A stretch of 64,000 nt of DNA from Acidobacteriota bacterium (lineage in GTDB: Bacteria; Acidobacteriota; Vicinamibacteria; Vicinamibacterales; 2-12-FULL-66-21), in contig QHWT01000055.1 of the NCBI GenBank assembly GCA_003222675.1, forward strand, positions 230,619 through 294,618, in the 5' to 3' direction. The number at the start of each line of letters is the position of its first letter. Within the stretch, counting starts at the first letter, position 1. Below the pieces are notes generated by a model, which was not told where the DNA came from, made no database searches, and was given only the letters and a program-made list of their open reading frames with translations. Positions 53,423-62,515 of this stretch are shown in pieces. The translations under genes and the position numbers were made by a program.

Positions 53423-53689
53423 ATGGGAGATTCGGGAGAAGGCCTGGTCGACGCGGAAGCACGGATCCAGGAACAAATGGAGGAGCGCGAAGCGGATCGC
53501 CGCCGCCGCGCGAATGGCAAGACGCCCGCCGTCGATCCAGAGCGGCTGCGGGAAATCGAATCGCTGAAGCTCGCGAAAGCGGAGCTCACCAGGCAGGCCG
53601 GCGCGACGACGCATCCGATCAGGAAGAAGCAGATCGATGCGGCGCTCGCCGAGATCGATCGCCGGCTCGCTCAATCACCGGCGAAATAA
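53423..53689 (+). CDS. Small conserved-looking charged helical protein
   Basis: About 88 residues. I do not recognise a family. The composition is Glu/Arg/Ala-rich and helical, with ARIQEQMEEREADRRRRA near the N-terminus and KKQIDAALAEIDRRLAQ at the end, so a soluble coiled-coil protein is likely. It has no signal peptide or cysteine. It is divergent from lhr and ends eight bases before the convergent kinase gene. Codon use looks like that of its neighbours, which supports a real gene. Confidence 0.55.
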   Translation: MGDSGEGLVDAEARIQEQMEEREADRRRRANGKTPAVDPERLREIESLKLAKAELTRQAGATTHPIRKKQIDAALAEIDRRLAQSPAK

Positions 53690-53697
53690 GCGGCGGC

Positions 53698-55315
53698 TTA
53701 CGACGGCTCGCCCGAGCCGATCGCCTGGACGACGGCCGCCGCGAATTCCTGCGGGGAAGGTGGCCGCCTGTGCGGATCCATCTCCAGTGCGCCCATGACG
53801 ACGCGCTGGAGTGGCGCGGGCACGCGCGCGGCCGCGGAGATCAGAGGCCGGGCGCCGCGATCCTGCGCAAGGATCACGTCCGCAAGCGACCCGCGGCTGA
53901 ACGGCAGCGTGCCGCTGAGCATTTCGTACGCGATCACGCCGAGGGCGAACACGTCCGTGCGGTGATCGGGGGACGCTCCCCGGAGTTGCTCGGGCGCCAT
54001 ATAGGCCGGGGTGCCGACGATAGATCCGGCCGCCGTCAGTGTGGCGTCGGGCCCCGATCGCGTCTCTTCCGCGGCGTCGCCAACGAGCTTCGCCACCCCG
54101 AAGTCCAGCACCTTGGCCTCGATCTCTCCGGTTGCCGGCAGCAGGATGTTCTCCGGCTTGAGATCCCGGTGCAGCACCCCTTCGCGGTGCGCCGCCTCTA
54201 TTGCGTGACAGATGGCCGACAGGATTCGCGCCGCGCGCGCGGGATCCAGCGATCCTTCGCGCTGCAGCACGCGCCGCAGATCTTCGCCTTTCACGAGCTC
54301 CATTACCAGATAGGCGCCGCCATCGGGAAACGTGCCGAAGTCGAAGATCGACACGATACCCGGGTGCTGCAGCCGCGCGACGATTTGCGCCTCGCGACGG
54401 AAGCGCCGCCGCGCATCCATGTCCTGGAGCAGATCCGCTCGCACGACCTTCACCGCGACAAGGCGATCGAGCCGTACATCGCGCGCGCGATAGACGGCGC
54501 CCATGCCGCCGCGGCCGATCAACTGTTCGATCCGGTACTTGTTATCGACGACGCGTGGCACCGCACCCACCGGCTTGAGCGCTGAACCATCCACCGGGCA
54601 CAGCGTGACGCCCGCGTCCTCACACCGGCCGCATCGGGGGCATTCCATCATCGGCAGTTGCGGCGTCTCGATCACGCGCGTCGTCGCGGACGCGCTGTCT
54701 TCGGCGCGGCGCCGGAGGCGAGCGACATCGAGTCCGAGGCCGAGCTGTCCCGCGATTGTCGCGAGCAGCTCGCGATCCTCGGCGGTGTAGGCTTCTTCTG
54801 ATCGTTTCGCGCCGAGCACGATCGCCCCGACGAGCGATCGATTCTGGCCGAGTACCGGCACGATCAGCGCGATCGCAGTCTGCTCGAGCCACGCGATTTC
54901 GGACGCCGGCAGGCGGCGCGCCGGCGATCGCGGATCGTCCAGGAAAATCTCCAGCGGCTCCTCCGACCACCGCAGCATCGTCACGATGCCACCGTCGAGT
55001 GGCAGCGACGGAATGTCGCCGCCGATGCGTGTCACCACGGCGAGGCGCCCGTCCTCCATGCTGCTGACCAGCATGGCAATGGCTTCGGGGTGGAGCGCCT
55101 GCTCGATCTGATGGACCACCAGCGCGGAGAGATCGGCGGAATCCGTCTCGAAGCGCACGCGGCTCGCGAGCGAGAGCAGGATCTTGCGCGCATCGTACTC
55201 CTCGCGAAAGAAGCGCTGGTCGAGCCACTGCCGCGCGCGATCGCGATAGCGCAGCCCCGCGACGCTCGCCGCGAGCAATGCGAGATAGACGACGGAACCG
55301 CTCGGCAGGAAGGAC
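53698..55315 (-). pseudogene. GAF plus Ser/Thr kinase part of a frameshifted membrane kinase
   Basis: About 540 residues in this frame. After the break come a last membrane segment (VVYLALLAASVAGLRY), RARQWLDQRFFREEYDARK, a GAF-like domain (about SALVVHQIEQALHPEAIAML to the ELLATIAGQLGLGLDV helix), a zinc-ribbon-like CPRCGRCEDAGVTLC, and a full kinase domain with LIGRGGMGAVYRARD, VLHRDLKPEN, DFGVAKLVG and GTPAYMAPEQL. The kinase itself is intact, so it could still be made if translation starts internally. The frame lacks its own start; the N-terminal half is in the next entry. Confidence 0.7.
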
Positions 55316-56386
55316 GGCAAGCACGGTGAGGGTCCGGCTCGCCAGCGCGTATTGAATGCTGCGTCGCAGCACGACGCGCGGCCCGAGCACGCGCGCGACG
55401 CCGACGGCATATGTGAGTCCGAACGCCGGCAGCAGCACCAACGCCTGCAGGAATGCTGTGACCGGCCTGGAAAACGATGGCGCGTCGACGGCCAGCAGCG
55501 ACGCAACGATCGGCGTTCCGTCCTTGATCGCGAAGGCCAGGACGCCGGGAATCGCGGTGTAAAGCGCCATGCGGATGCGACGGCGCTGGTTTCCATCCTG
55601 GTTGAAGCGGAACCGATGCCATCCCTCGGCGATGACGGCGACGTTAATCGCGAGGCCGGCGGCGAACGACGCGAAGTAGGCGCCCGGGTGCGTGGCATCC
55701 CAGACGGCGGCGTCGAGCAGCCGATCCACGCCGACGAGATAGAGCGACGTCGCCGTCGCGAGCAGGATCATCGGCGCCGCCGCGGCGAACGGAACGGCGT
55801 GCAGCCAGCCGTGCTTGCGCAACAGCGCCGATGGTGTCGGGAAATAGAGGACGGCGAGGGCAATGACGGGAAATGCCAGCGGTCCCGCCAGCCAGGTGAA
55901 AACCGTCAGCGCACGATCGAGCCCCGGCGGCAACACTCGTTCGACGCCGAGCAAAGGCCCGCCGCCGCCGACCGCACTCAACGCGAGCGCGATCACCGAG
56001 AGTTGCGCGGTCAAATCGCTGCTGCGCAGCAGGAACAGCACGAGCCCGGCGACCGTGAAGACGACGATCTGCACGATCATGCCCGGACGACGGCTCGTCG
56101 ACGCCCGCGCGGCGCCTGACCAGTATTCGTCGCGCCAGTGCGCGATTGCCGCGCGTCTCGCGTCGATCGCGACGGGCGATCGAAGCTCGGGCGGCCGCGT
56201 GACGATCGGCTGGATCGACGTCGCTCCCGGCGGATGGCTGCGTACGAACCCGACCTGAACCACGGAGTAGATCACCGTCAGCAGAATGATCGCGGCGGTG
56301 ACCCCGAGTTGTAGGGAGAAGCGGTCGAGTGGGACGCGGTCACGCGGATCCACAGGTGGCACCGATGATACAGCCACGGATTTCAC
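55316..56386 (-). pseudogene. Membrane N-terminal part of the same frameshifted kinase
   Basis: About 357 residues up to the break. It carries many hydrophobic segments (LGVTAAIILLTVIYSVVQV, MIVQIVVFTVAGLVLFLL, PLAFPVIALAVLYFPTPSAL) and ends ASRTLTVLAVLP at about 55305-55320, after which the reading moves to another frame with a probable loss of about 20 codons. The GTG start at 56386 lies inside the repeat array GTGAAATCCGTGGCT, so the array either supplies the start codon or the true start is a nearby downstream GTG. With both parts the protein would be a membrane-GAF-kinase sensor of about 890 residues. Confidence 0.65.
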
Positions 56387-56600
56387 GGATCAGACGGATC
56401 AAACACAATAAGCCACGGATCTCACAGACAACACGGATCAGAACAAAGCCAAATCCGTGAAATCCGTGAGATCCGTGGCTCTAAGAAACCGGATCCGTGA
56501 AATCCGTGAGATCCGTGGCTCTAGGCAAACCGGATCCGTGAAATCCGTGAGATCCGTGGCTCTAGGCAAACCGGTGGATCCGTGGTTGAAGCCGATCCCG
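56372..56600. repeat. Tandem ATCCGTG array with 41-bp higher-order period and inverted flank
   Basis: Between 56451 and 56590 a 41-bp unit occurs about three times; each contains ATCCGTG three times (ATCCGTG, AAATCCGTG, AGATCCGTG) followed by GCTCTA and AAACCGG. The part from 56372 to 56440 has the same words reversed (AGCCACGGAT, TCACGGAT). The array spans the gap between the ftsH stop and the kinase start, both on the minus strand. It has no spacers of constant length, so it is not CRISPR. Confidence 0.85.
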
Positions 56601-56613
56601 TGTGATCTGCGGC

Positions 56614-58419
56614 CTAATTCGCGTTCGACTGCGCGAGCAATTCTTTGATGTGGTCCGCTTCCAACGCTTCATGCTCGAGAAGCGCCTCGGCGAGCGCCTT
56701 GACCGCCATCCGGTTGCGGTCGAGCAGATCGTGCGCGAGACGGTAGCCGCCATCGAGGATCTTCTCGATCTCGTCGTCCACACGGCGGGCGGTGGCCTCG
56801 CTCATGGCGTGCGGCTTGTCGGGATCGAAGCTGTTGCCTGGCTTCCGGAACGCGCGCATCCCGAGCGACGACATGCCCCACTCGCACACCATGTGCTGCG
56901 CGATGTCGGTGGCGCGCTCGATGTCGTTCGACGCCCCGCTCGTCATGTGATCCATGAAGAGCTCCTCCGCGACGCGGCCGCCCATCAGCACGGCCACCTG
57001 CGTTTCGAGATAACCCTTCGTGTAGGTGTGACGATCCGCCTCGGGCAGCTGCATCGTGACGCCCATCGCCCGGCCCCGCGGGATGATCGTGACCTTGTGC
57101 AGCGGATCGGCCTTCGGCAGGAGCGCGGCCACGACCGCGTGTCCCGCTTCGTGGTAGGCGCAGTTCAGGCGATCGAGCTCGCTCAGCACCACCGATCGGC
57201 GCTCGACGCCCATGAGCACCTTATCGCGGGCTGCTTCCATGTCGCTGCCACCGACCCGCTCGCGGCCGGCGCGCGCCGCCATGAGCGCTGCTTCGTTGAC
57301 GAGATTCGCGAGGTCCGCACCCGAGAATCCGGGCGTTCCGCGCGCGATCGACCGCAGGTTCACGTCGTCTGCCGTCACGACCTTGCGCGAGTGAACGGTG
57401 AGAATGGCCTCACGCCCCTTGAGATCCGGATTCCCGACCATCACCTGGCGGTCGAACCGCCCGGGTCGGAGGAGCGCCGGATCGAGAATGTCCTGACGGT
57501 TCGTCGCCGCGATCACGACGATGCCCTGAGTGGACTCGAAGCCGTCCATTTCAACGAGCAGCTGGTTCAGCGTCTGCTCGCGCTCTTCATGGCTGAGCGA
57601 GCTGCCGCCGCGGCTTCGGCCGACGGCATCGAGCTCGTCGATGAAGACGATGCACGATTTGTGGCGGCGGGCGTCCTTGAATAGCCGCCGCACGCGCGCG
57701 GCGCCGACGCCGGCATACATCTCGACGAAATCGGAGCCGCTGGCAAAGATGAACGGCACGCCCGCTTCGCCCGCGATCGATCGCGCAAGCAGCGTCTTTC
57801 CCGTGCCCGGAGGACCGATGAGCAGCACGCCCTTCGGAATGCGACCGCCAATCGATGCGAACCGCTGCGGCTGTCGAAGGAAGTCGACGATCTCCTTCAC
57901 CTCGTCCTTCGCTTCGTCGACGCCCGCGACATCCTGGAACGTGACGACCTGGTCGCCGCGCTCCGCGAGCTTCGCGCGGCCTGGCGTATGGATCCGCCCC
58001 GCGGTGCTGCGATAGACGGTGAAGCCGAGCAGCGCGAGAAATGCGACTGCGATCGCCAGTGCGCCGCCGCTGAGCGAGCCGGGCTCCGGCGCCGCCTGCA
58101 CATCGATGCGAATGCCGCGCTTCAGCGCGAGGTCCGACACGAACGACGCGTTCGCGAGGAACTCGGGGGGCGCAACCGTGTGCGCCTGCCGTCCGTCGCC
58201 GAGTGTCAGTTCGATCCCGTCCTGTGAGGAGCGGACGTAGGTGACATCGCCGCGCTCGATCAGTTGGAGGAATTCCGAGAAGGCGAGCTCCGGCGGCTGA
58301 TGCCGCGTGCGGACGACGTGGACAGCCGCGCCAATCGCAAGGGCAAGCACAATCCCGGCGGGAACGAAGAAGCGTTTACGTCGAAACAGCGGTGGCACCA
58401 CAGGACAATTCCGTTTCAC
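56614..58419 (-). CDS. ftsH: ATP-dependent zinc metalloprotease FtsH
   Basis: About 601 residues. Two membrane helices ([19 protein letters not shown] and [16 protein letters not shown]) bracket a small periplasmic domain. The AAA module has [20 protein letters not shown], Walker A GPPGTGKT, Walker [12 protein letters not shown] and the second region of homology [19 protein letters not shown]. The protease motif is YHEAGHAVV, with the third zinc ligand in [12 protein letters not shown]. It degrades misfolded membrane and short-lived cytosolic proteins. The N-terminus [17 protein letters not shown] is a little unusual. Its downstream neighbour across the array is the broken kinase. Confidence 0.96.
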   Translation of the reverse strand: MKRNCPVVPPLFRRKRFFVPAGIVLALAIGAAVHVVRTRHQPPELAFSEFLQLIERGDVTYVRSSQDGIELTLGDGRQAHTVAPPEFLANASFVSDLALKRGIRIDVQAAPEPGSLSGGALAIAVAFLALLGFTVYRSTAGRIHTPGRAKLAERGDQVVTFQDVAGVDEAKDEVKEIVDFLRQPQRFASIGGRIPKGVLLIGPPGTGKTLLARSIAGEAGVPFIFASGSDFVEMYAGVGAARVRRLFKDARRHKSCIVFIDELDAVGRSRGGSSLSHEEREQTLNQLLVEMDGFESTQGIVVIAATNRQDILDPALLRPGRFDRQVMVGNPDLKGREAILTVHSRKVVTADDVNLRSIARGTPGFSGADLANLVNEAALMAARAGRERVGGSDMEAARDKVLMGVERRSVVLSELDRLNCAYHEAGHAVVAALLPKADPLHKVTIIPRGRAMGVTMQLPEADRHTYTKGYLETQVAVLMGGRVAEELFMDHMTSGASNDIERATDIAQHMVCEWGMSSLGMRAFRKPGNSFDPDKPHAMSEATARRVDDEIEKILDGGYRLAHDLLDRNRMAVKALAEALLEHEALEADHIKELLAQSNAN

Positions 58420-58561
58420 GAAGGCTGCGCCAGCGGAAACCCGCCCGTGAACGTAGCGGGTCGCCCCACAGACCTCCCGCCTTGCAACTTTCTCAGGCGG
58501 CGGCTTTTAGGTGAAAAAAGGACACTCCGCTGGGGATTGGAATGTGTTGTGATTCTACACG

Positions 58562-59287
58562 ATGCTGGGAGCGAACGCCAAGCCCGGCCGTATTCTTTTT
58601 GCGGCCGCGGCCGTGCACGCCTACACGGCGAGCGGTGCCGTCCTCGCCTTCATCGGCATTCGCGCTGTGTTCGCCGGTGACGTGCGGCTCGCGTTCGCAA
58701 TGATGCTGATCGCGACGCTCGTCGATTCCACGGATGGGGTCCTCGCGCGCGCGGTCCGGGTGAAAGAAACGCTCCCGTCCGTCGACGGCGCGCGCATCGA
58801 CGATATCGTCGACTACCTCACGTTCGTCGTCCTGCCGATGCTGCTGCTGGACCGATTCGGGTTTCTGCCGTCTCCGGTGGCGCTGCTCGTGGTCGCGATC
58901 GTGCTGCTGAGCAGCGCCTATGGCTTCGGTTCGGCCGATGCCAAGACGGCCGATCATTTCTTTACGGGATTTCCGTCGTACTGGAACATCGTGGCGTTGT
59001 ATCTCTACATCTTCGCCGTCCCGCCGGCGCTGACGGCGGCGATCCTGATCCTGCTGAGCGCGCTCGTGTTCGTGCGCATCGGGTACGTCCATCCGTCGCG
59101 GACGCCAGCGCTGCGCCGGTTGACGGTGACGCTCGGAAGCGCGTGGGCCGTGTCGCTTGCCGGGCTGATCGGCTGGTTGCCGTCTCCCCCACGGTGGCTG
59201 GCGATCGCGTCGCTGGCGTTTCCCGTCTATTACATCGTGCTCTCGCTCGTGCTGCATGCGCGACGGCGGCCGGTGCCCGCCGAATGA
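58562..59287 (+). CDS. pcs: CDP-alcohol phosphatidyltransferase, phosphatidylcholine-synthase-like
   Basis: About 241 residues with seven or so membrane segments. The CDP-alcohol motif is present and in the phosphatidylcholine synthase form: VDSTDGVLARAVRV, then LPSVDGARIDDIVDYLTF (D-G-A-R...D...D), and a little later GFGSADAKTADHFFTGFPSY, which I associate with Pcs enzymes. These make phosphatidylcholine from CDP-diacylglycerol and choline at the inner membrane. The stop overlaps the start of the PBP gene as ATGA, an unexpected coupling of lipid and wall synthesis. A different alcohol substrate cannot be excluded. Confidence 0.78.
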   Translation: MLGANAKPGRILFAAAAVHAYTASGAVLAFIGIRAVFAGDVRLAFAMMLIATLVDSTDGVLARAVRVKETLPSVDGARIDDIVDYLTFVVLPMLLLDRFGFLPSPVALLVVAIVLLSSAYGFGSADAKTADHFFTGFPSYWNIVALYLYIFAVPPALTAAILILLSALVFVRIGYVHPSRTPALRRLTVTLGSAWAVSLAGLIGWLPSPPRWLAIASLAFPVYYIVLSLVLHARRRPVPAE

Positions 59288-61296
59288 TCCGCGTCAATCG
59301 CCGGACCCAGGATCGCGTTGCAGGCGTGCTATTCGCCTGCCTCGTCGCCGCGACGGCGATTCTCGTCGTCTGGTCCATGCGACAGGGGTGGGCGGTGTAC
59401 AAGCTGCGTCGCGGCGTTGGCGACACGTGGTTCTACGCGGCCGACGGGCGGCCGTGGTTCCGCATGGACGAGCAGCGGCGCGACGTGTCGCTGGACGAGA
59501 TCGCGCCGGACCTGCAGCACGCCGTCATTGCGGTCGAGGATCATCGTTTTTATCATCACATCGGCATTGATCCGATCGGGTTCGGCCGGGCCCTCTGGCG
59601 CGATGTGCGGCACGGCAATCGGGCGGAAGGCGGGAGCACGCTGACGCAGCAGCTCGCGCGGACCTTGTTCCTGTCGAACAAGCGCACGCTTGGACGCAAG
59701 GCGCAGGAAGCGGCGCTGGCGCTGCTGCTCGAACAGGAGCTGTCGAAGAAGCAGATTCTCGAGCTCTATCTCAATCGCATTTACCTGAGCGGCGGCGTCT
59801 ACGGCGTCGAGACGATGTCCCGGAATTTGTACGGAAAGCCGGCGAGCGGGCTGACGCTCGCGGAATCCGCGCTGATTGCCGGCCTTGTTCGCGCGCCATC
59901 GGCGCTGTCGCCGTGGTCGAACCTCGATGGCGCGATCGATCGCAGCCGCGTGGTCCTGCAGCGCATGCGAGAAGAGGAGTTCATCACGGTCGACCAGGAG
60001 AAGAACGCGCTCCGCGCGCGGATACGAATCCGCCCGTATCCCGGCGCCACCGAGGCGCGCTGGGGTTACGCGAAGGAGTTCCTGCGGCAGCAATTCCGGG
60101 ATCGGTTCGGCGGCGATCATCCGCCCGACTGGAGTGTGCGCACGACGTTCGTGCCGGAGCTGCAGGACGCAGCGGAGCGCGCCGTGGAGAACGGCATGCG
60201 CCGCTTCGGTAACAAGGAACTGCAGGCGGCGCTCGTCGCGATCGATCCCGCGACGGGAGACATTCTCGCGATGGTCGGCGGCCGCGATTTCCGGGAGTCA
60301 CAGTTCAACCGCGCGTGGCGCAGCCGCCGGCAGCCGGGCTCCGCGTTCAAGCCGTTGCTGTATGCGGCGGCCCTCGAACACGGATACTCGCCGGTGAGCG
60401 TCTTGAACGGTCTCGCGACGATCCAGCCGCAGGGACCCGACGAGTGGGCGCCGCGGAATGCAACGGGCGAGGATCCCGATGCGCTCACGCTGCGGGCCGC
60501 GCTGATCGAATCGAACAACCGCGCCGCGACGTTACTCCAACAGCGCCTCGGCACGCGTCCGGTACTGCGGCTTGCCTCGGACGTCGGCTTGCGCGATCTC
60601 CCTGACGTCCCGTCGCTCTCGCTCGGCACCGGCCTCGTCACGCCGCTGGATCTCACCGCCGCGTTCTCGATGTTTCCGAACGGCGGCTTGGCGGTGCGCG
60701 CCCGAGGGCTGACGAGTGTGCTCGATGCGGATGGCGGCGTCGCGTTCGACAATCCCGCGCGCGCCAACCGCGTCATCTCCGCGCAGGTTGCGTATCAGAT
60801 GGTCTCCATGCTCCAGGACGTGATGGACCGCGGCACTGCCAGCGCGGCGCGCTCGGCGTTCGGCATCAGGTTCCCGTCGGGAGGAAAGACCGGCACGACC
60901 GACGACTTCAAGGATGCGTGGTTCGTGGGGTTCAGCTCGTCGCTGGTCGCAGGCGTGTGGGTCGGGCTCGATCAACCAGCGGCGATCGGCCGCGAGGCAT
61001 ACGGCGCGCGATACGCGCTGCCCCTCTGGAGCGAGTTCATGCGCAACGTCTCTCGCAGCCGTCCGCCTCAGGATTTCACTCAGCCGCCAGGGCTGCGCGA
61101 AGAGGCGCTATGCCGAGTGTCGTACCTGAGGCCCGTCGAGGAATGCCCGACATATACGGAGTACTTCAAAGAAGGTGACGAGATCCCCACGCGGCTCTGC
61201 CCGATTCACCAAGGCACAGTGAAGCAGCAGATCAAGCGTGCCGTCCAGGGAATCTTCTCGGCCATCGGCCGGAAGCTGAAGGGAATTTTCAAATAG
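59284..61296 (+). CDS. Class A penicillin-binding protein (PBP1A type, second copy)
   Basis: About 670 residues from ATG 59284, which overlaps the preceding stop. After one helix (VLFACLVAATAILVVW) the GT51 domain has AVEDHRFYHHIG, EGGSTLTQQLAR and LNRIYLSGGVYGVETMS. The transpeptidase domain has QPGSAFKP, ESNNRAA (SxN) and GGKTGTT. Compared with the PBP at 44985 the tail is shorter and lacks the repeat insert, ending in a basic segment (RKLKGIFK). The four-base overlap with the phosphatidylcholine-synthase-like gene suggests one transcript. Confidence 0.93.
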   Translation: MIRVNRRTQDRVAGVLFACLVAATAILVVWSMRQGWAVYKLRRGVGDTWFYAADGRPWFRMDEQRRDVSLDEIAPDLQHAVIAVEDHRFYHHIGIDPIGFGRALWRDVRHGNRAEGGSTLTQQLARTLFLSNKRTLGRKAQEAALALLLEQELSKKQILELYLNRIYLSGGVYGVETMSRNLYGKPASGLTLAESALIAGLVRAPSALSPWSNLDGAIDRSRVVLQRMREEEFITVDQEKNALRARIRIRPYPGATEARWGYAKEFLRQQFRDRFGGDHPPDWSVRTTFVPELQDAAERAVENGMRRFGNKELQAALVAIDPATGDILAMVGGRDFRESQFNRAWRSRRQPGSAFKPLLYAAALEHGYSPVSVLNGLATIQPQGPDEWAPRNATGEDPDALTLRAALIESNNRAATLLQQRLGTRPVLRLASDVGLRDLPDVPSLSLGTGLVTPLDLTAAFSMFPNGGLAVRARGLTSVLDADGGVAFDNPARANRVISAQVAYQMVSMLQDVMDRGTASAARSAFGIRFPSGGKTGTTDDFKDAWFVGFSSSLVAGVWVGLDQPAAIGREAYGARYALPLWSEFMRNVSRSRPPQDFTQPPGLREEALCRVSYLRPVEECPTYTEYFKEGDEIPTRLCPIHQGTVKQQIKRAVQGIFSAIGRKLKGIFK

Positions 61297-61319
61297 CGCG
61301 TCTTCCAGGTGAGGCGCTG

Positions 61320-61375
61320 CAGGGCTAAAAGTCCTGCGCTACGGATATCGTAGCGCAGTCCTTGAGGGCTGCTGC
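61320..61375. repeat. Palindromic repeat with hairpin CTGCGCTACG-GATAT-CGTAGCGCAG
   Basis: Perfect 10-bp arms at 61334-61343 and 61349-61358, flanked by AGGGCTAAAAGTC and TCCTTGAGGGCT, which are themselves roughly complementary. It lies between convergent genes and can serve both as terminator. The outer GGGCTAAAAGTCC part resembles the GGGTCTAAAGACCC elements elsewhere in the window. Confidence 0.6.
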
Positions 61376-61393
61376 ACCTGCATCTTCGTCACG

Positions 61394-62392
61394 CTACCGC
61401 TGGATCCGCGCCGATCCTCCCTGGGCAAACGCGCGCACCTGGTCGAGGCTGGCCATCGTGGTATCGCCAGGAAACGTCGTCAGCAGCGCGCCGTGCGCCC
61501 AGCCAAGGCGGACCGCCTGCTCCGGCGATTCGCCGCTCATCAGACCGTAAAAGAATCCTGACGCAAACCCGTCGCCCCCGCCGACGCGATCGTACACCTC
61601 GAGCTCGCACGTGGGAGACACGAACGTCTGCCCGCTGACCCACGCGACGGCGCCCCAGGTGTGACGATTGGTCGAGTGGACCTCTCGGAGCGTGGTCGCG
61701 ACGACCTTCATGTTCTGGTACTTCGCGAGCACATCTTCCATCATGCCGAAGAACGCGCTCGGATCGAGCTTCGACTTTGCCGCGACCTGCGGTCCGCGGA
61801 TACCGAGGCCCTTCTGCAGGTCCTCCTCATTGCCGACGAGCACGTCGACGTTGTCGACGATCCTTCCGAGGACGGACTGTGCGCGCGACAGGCCACCGGA
61901 CGCGGTCCACAGCTTCTCGCGGTAGTTGAGGTCGAACGACACGACGGCGCCATGGTTCCGGGCCTGACGCATCGCCTCGATGATCAGCTCCGCCGTCGTC
62001 TCCGACAGTGCGGCGAAGATGCCGCCGCTGTGAAACCACCGCACGCCGGCGCCGAAGATGCTGTTCCAGTCGAAGTCTCCGGGCTTGAGGCGCGCCGCCG
62101 CTTCGTTGCTGCGGTTGTAGAACACCACGGGCCCGCGGACGCCGAAGCCGCGATCGGAGTAGACGGCCGCCATGTTCGGGCCGTGAACGCCGTCGTGGTC
62201 GAACATCTTGTAATGCGGCGTCACACCCATCGCACGCACCTGCCCTGCAATCAATTCGCCGATGGGATATTTCACCATCGCAGTCGCGATGGCCGTGCGC
62301 ATGCCGAAGCCGTCGGAAAGGTTCGCCGCGCAATTGAACTCGCCGCCGCTGACGTGAACCGCGCACGACTGCGCCTTCCGGAACGGAATCAT
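61394..62392 (-). CDS. kdgK: PfkB-family sugar kinase, 2-keto-3-deoxygluconate kinase-like, damaged 5' end
   Basis: About 332 residues from ATG 62392. PfkB motifs are clear: VSGGEFNCAANLSDGFG, FHSGGIFAALSE, SFDLNYREKLW and the C-terminal YDRVGGGDGFASGF with the catalytic Asp. The pattern fits KdgK of pectin/uronate breakdown. The expected first strand is in the same frame upstream (LGALIHRLDPG), but there is no start codon before the TGA at about 62443. A GTG at 62436 begins a frame that would join it if two bases (CG) were removed near 62425. The present start therefore cuts off part of the fold, or the true sequence differs here. Confidence 0.75.
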   Translation of the reverse strand: MIPFRKAQSCAVHVSGGEFNCAANLSDGFGMRTAIATAMVKYPIGELIAGQVRAMGVTPHYKMFDHDGVHGPNMAAVYSDRGFGVRGPVVFYNRSNEAAARLKPGDFDWNSIFGAGVRWFHSGGIFAALSETTAELIIEAMRQARNHGAVVSFDLNYREKLWTASGGLSRAQSVLGRIVDNVDVLVGNEEDLQKGLGIRGPQVAAKSKLDPSAFFGMMEDVLAKYQNMKVVATTLREVHSTNRHTWGAVAWVSGQTFVSPTCELEVYDRVGGGDGFASGFFYGLMSGESPEQAVRLGWAHGALLTTFPGDTTMASLDQVRAFAQGGSARIQR

Positions 62393-62442
62393 GCCGGGGT
62401 CGAGTCGATGAATGAGCGCGCCGAGCGCGTTTTCACTAGGAG

Positions 62443-62491
62443 GTCACGGAGAGCTCTCGTTTTAGAATTCCTGCTCCATGATCTCCGTGAC
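62443..62491. repeat. Inverted repeat GTCACGGAGA / TCTCCGTGAC upstream of the sugar kinase
   Basis: Perfect 10-bp arms at 62443-62452 and 62482-62491, 29 bp apart, in the gap between two minus-strand genes. It may be the terminator of the secreted kinase-fold gene or an operator of the sugar kinase. Confidence 0.5.
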
Positions 62492-62515
62492 TCTGAGTAG
62501 GCGAGTCCGTAAGCC

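Noticed and set aside
56451-56600. Possible CRISPR array
   Set aside because: The 41-bp units are contiguous tandem repeats built of smaller ATCCGTG words; there are no unique spacers and no cas genes.
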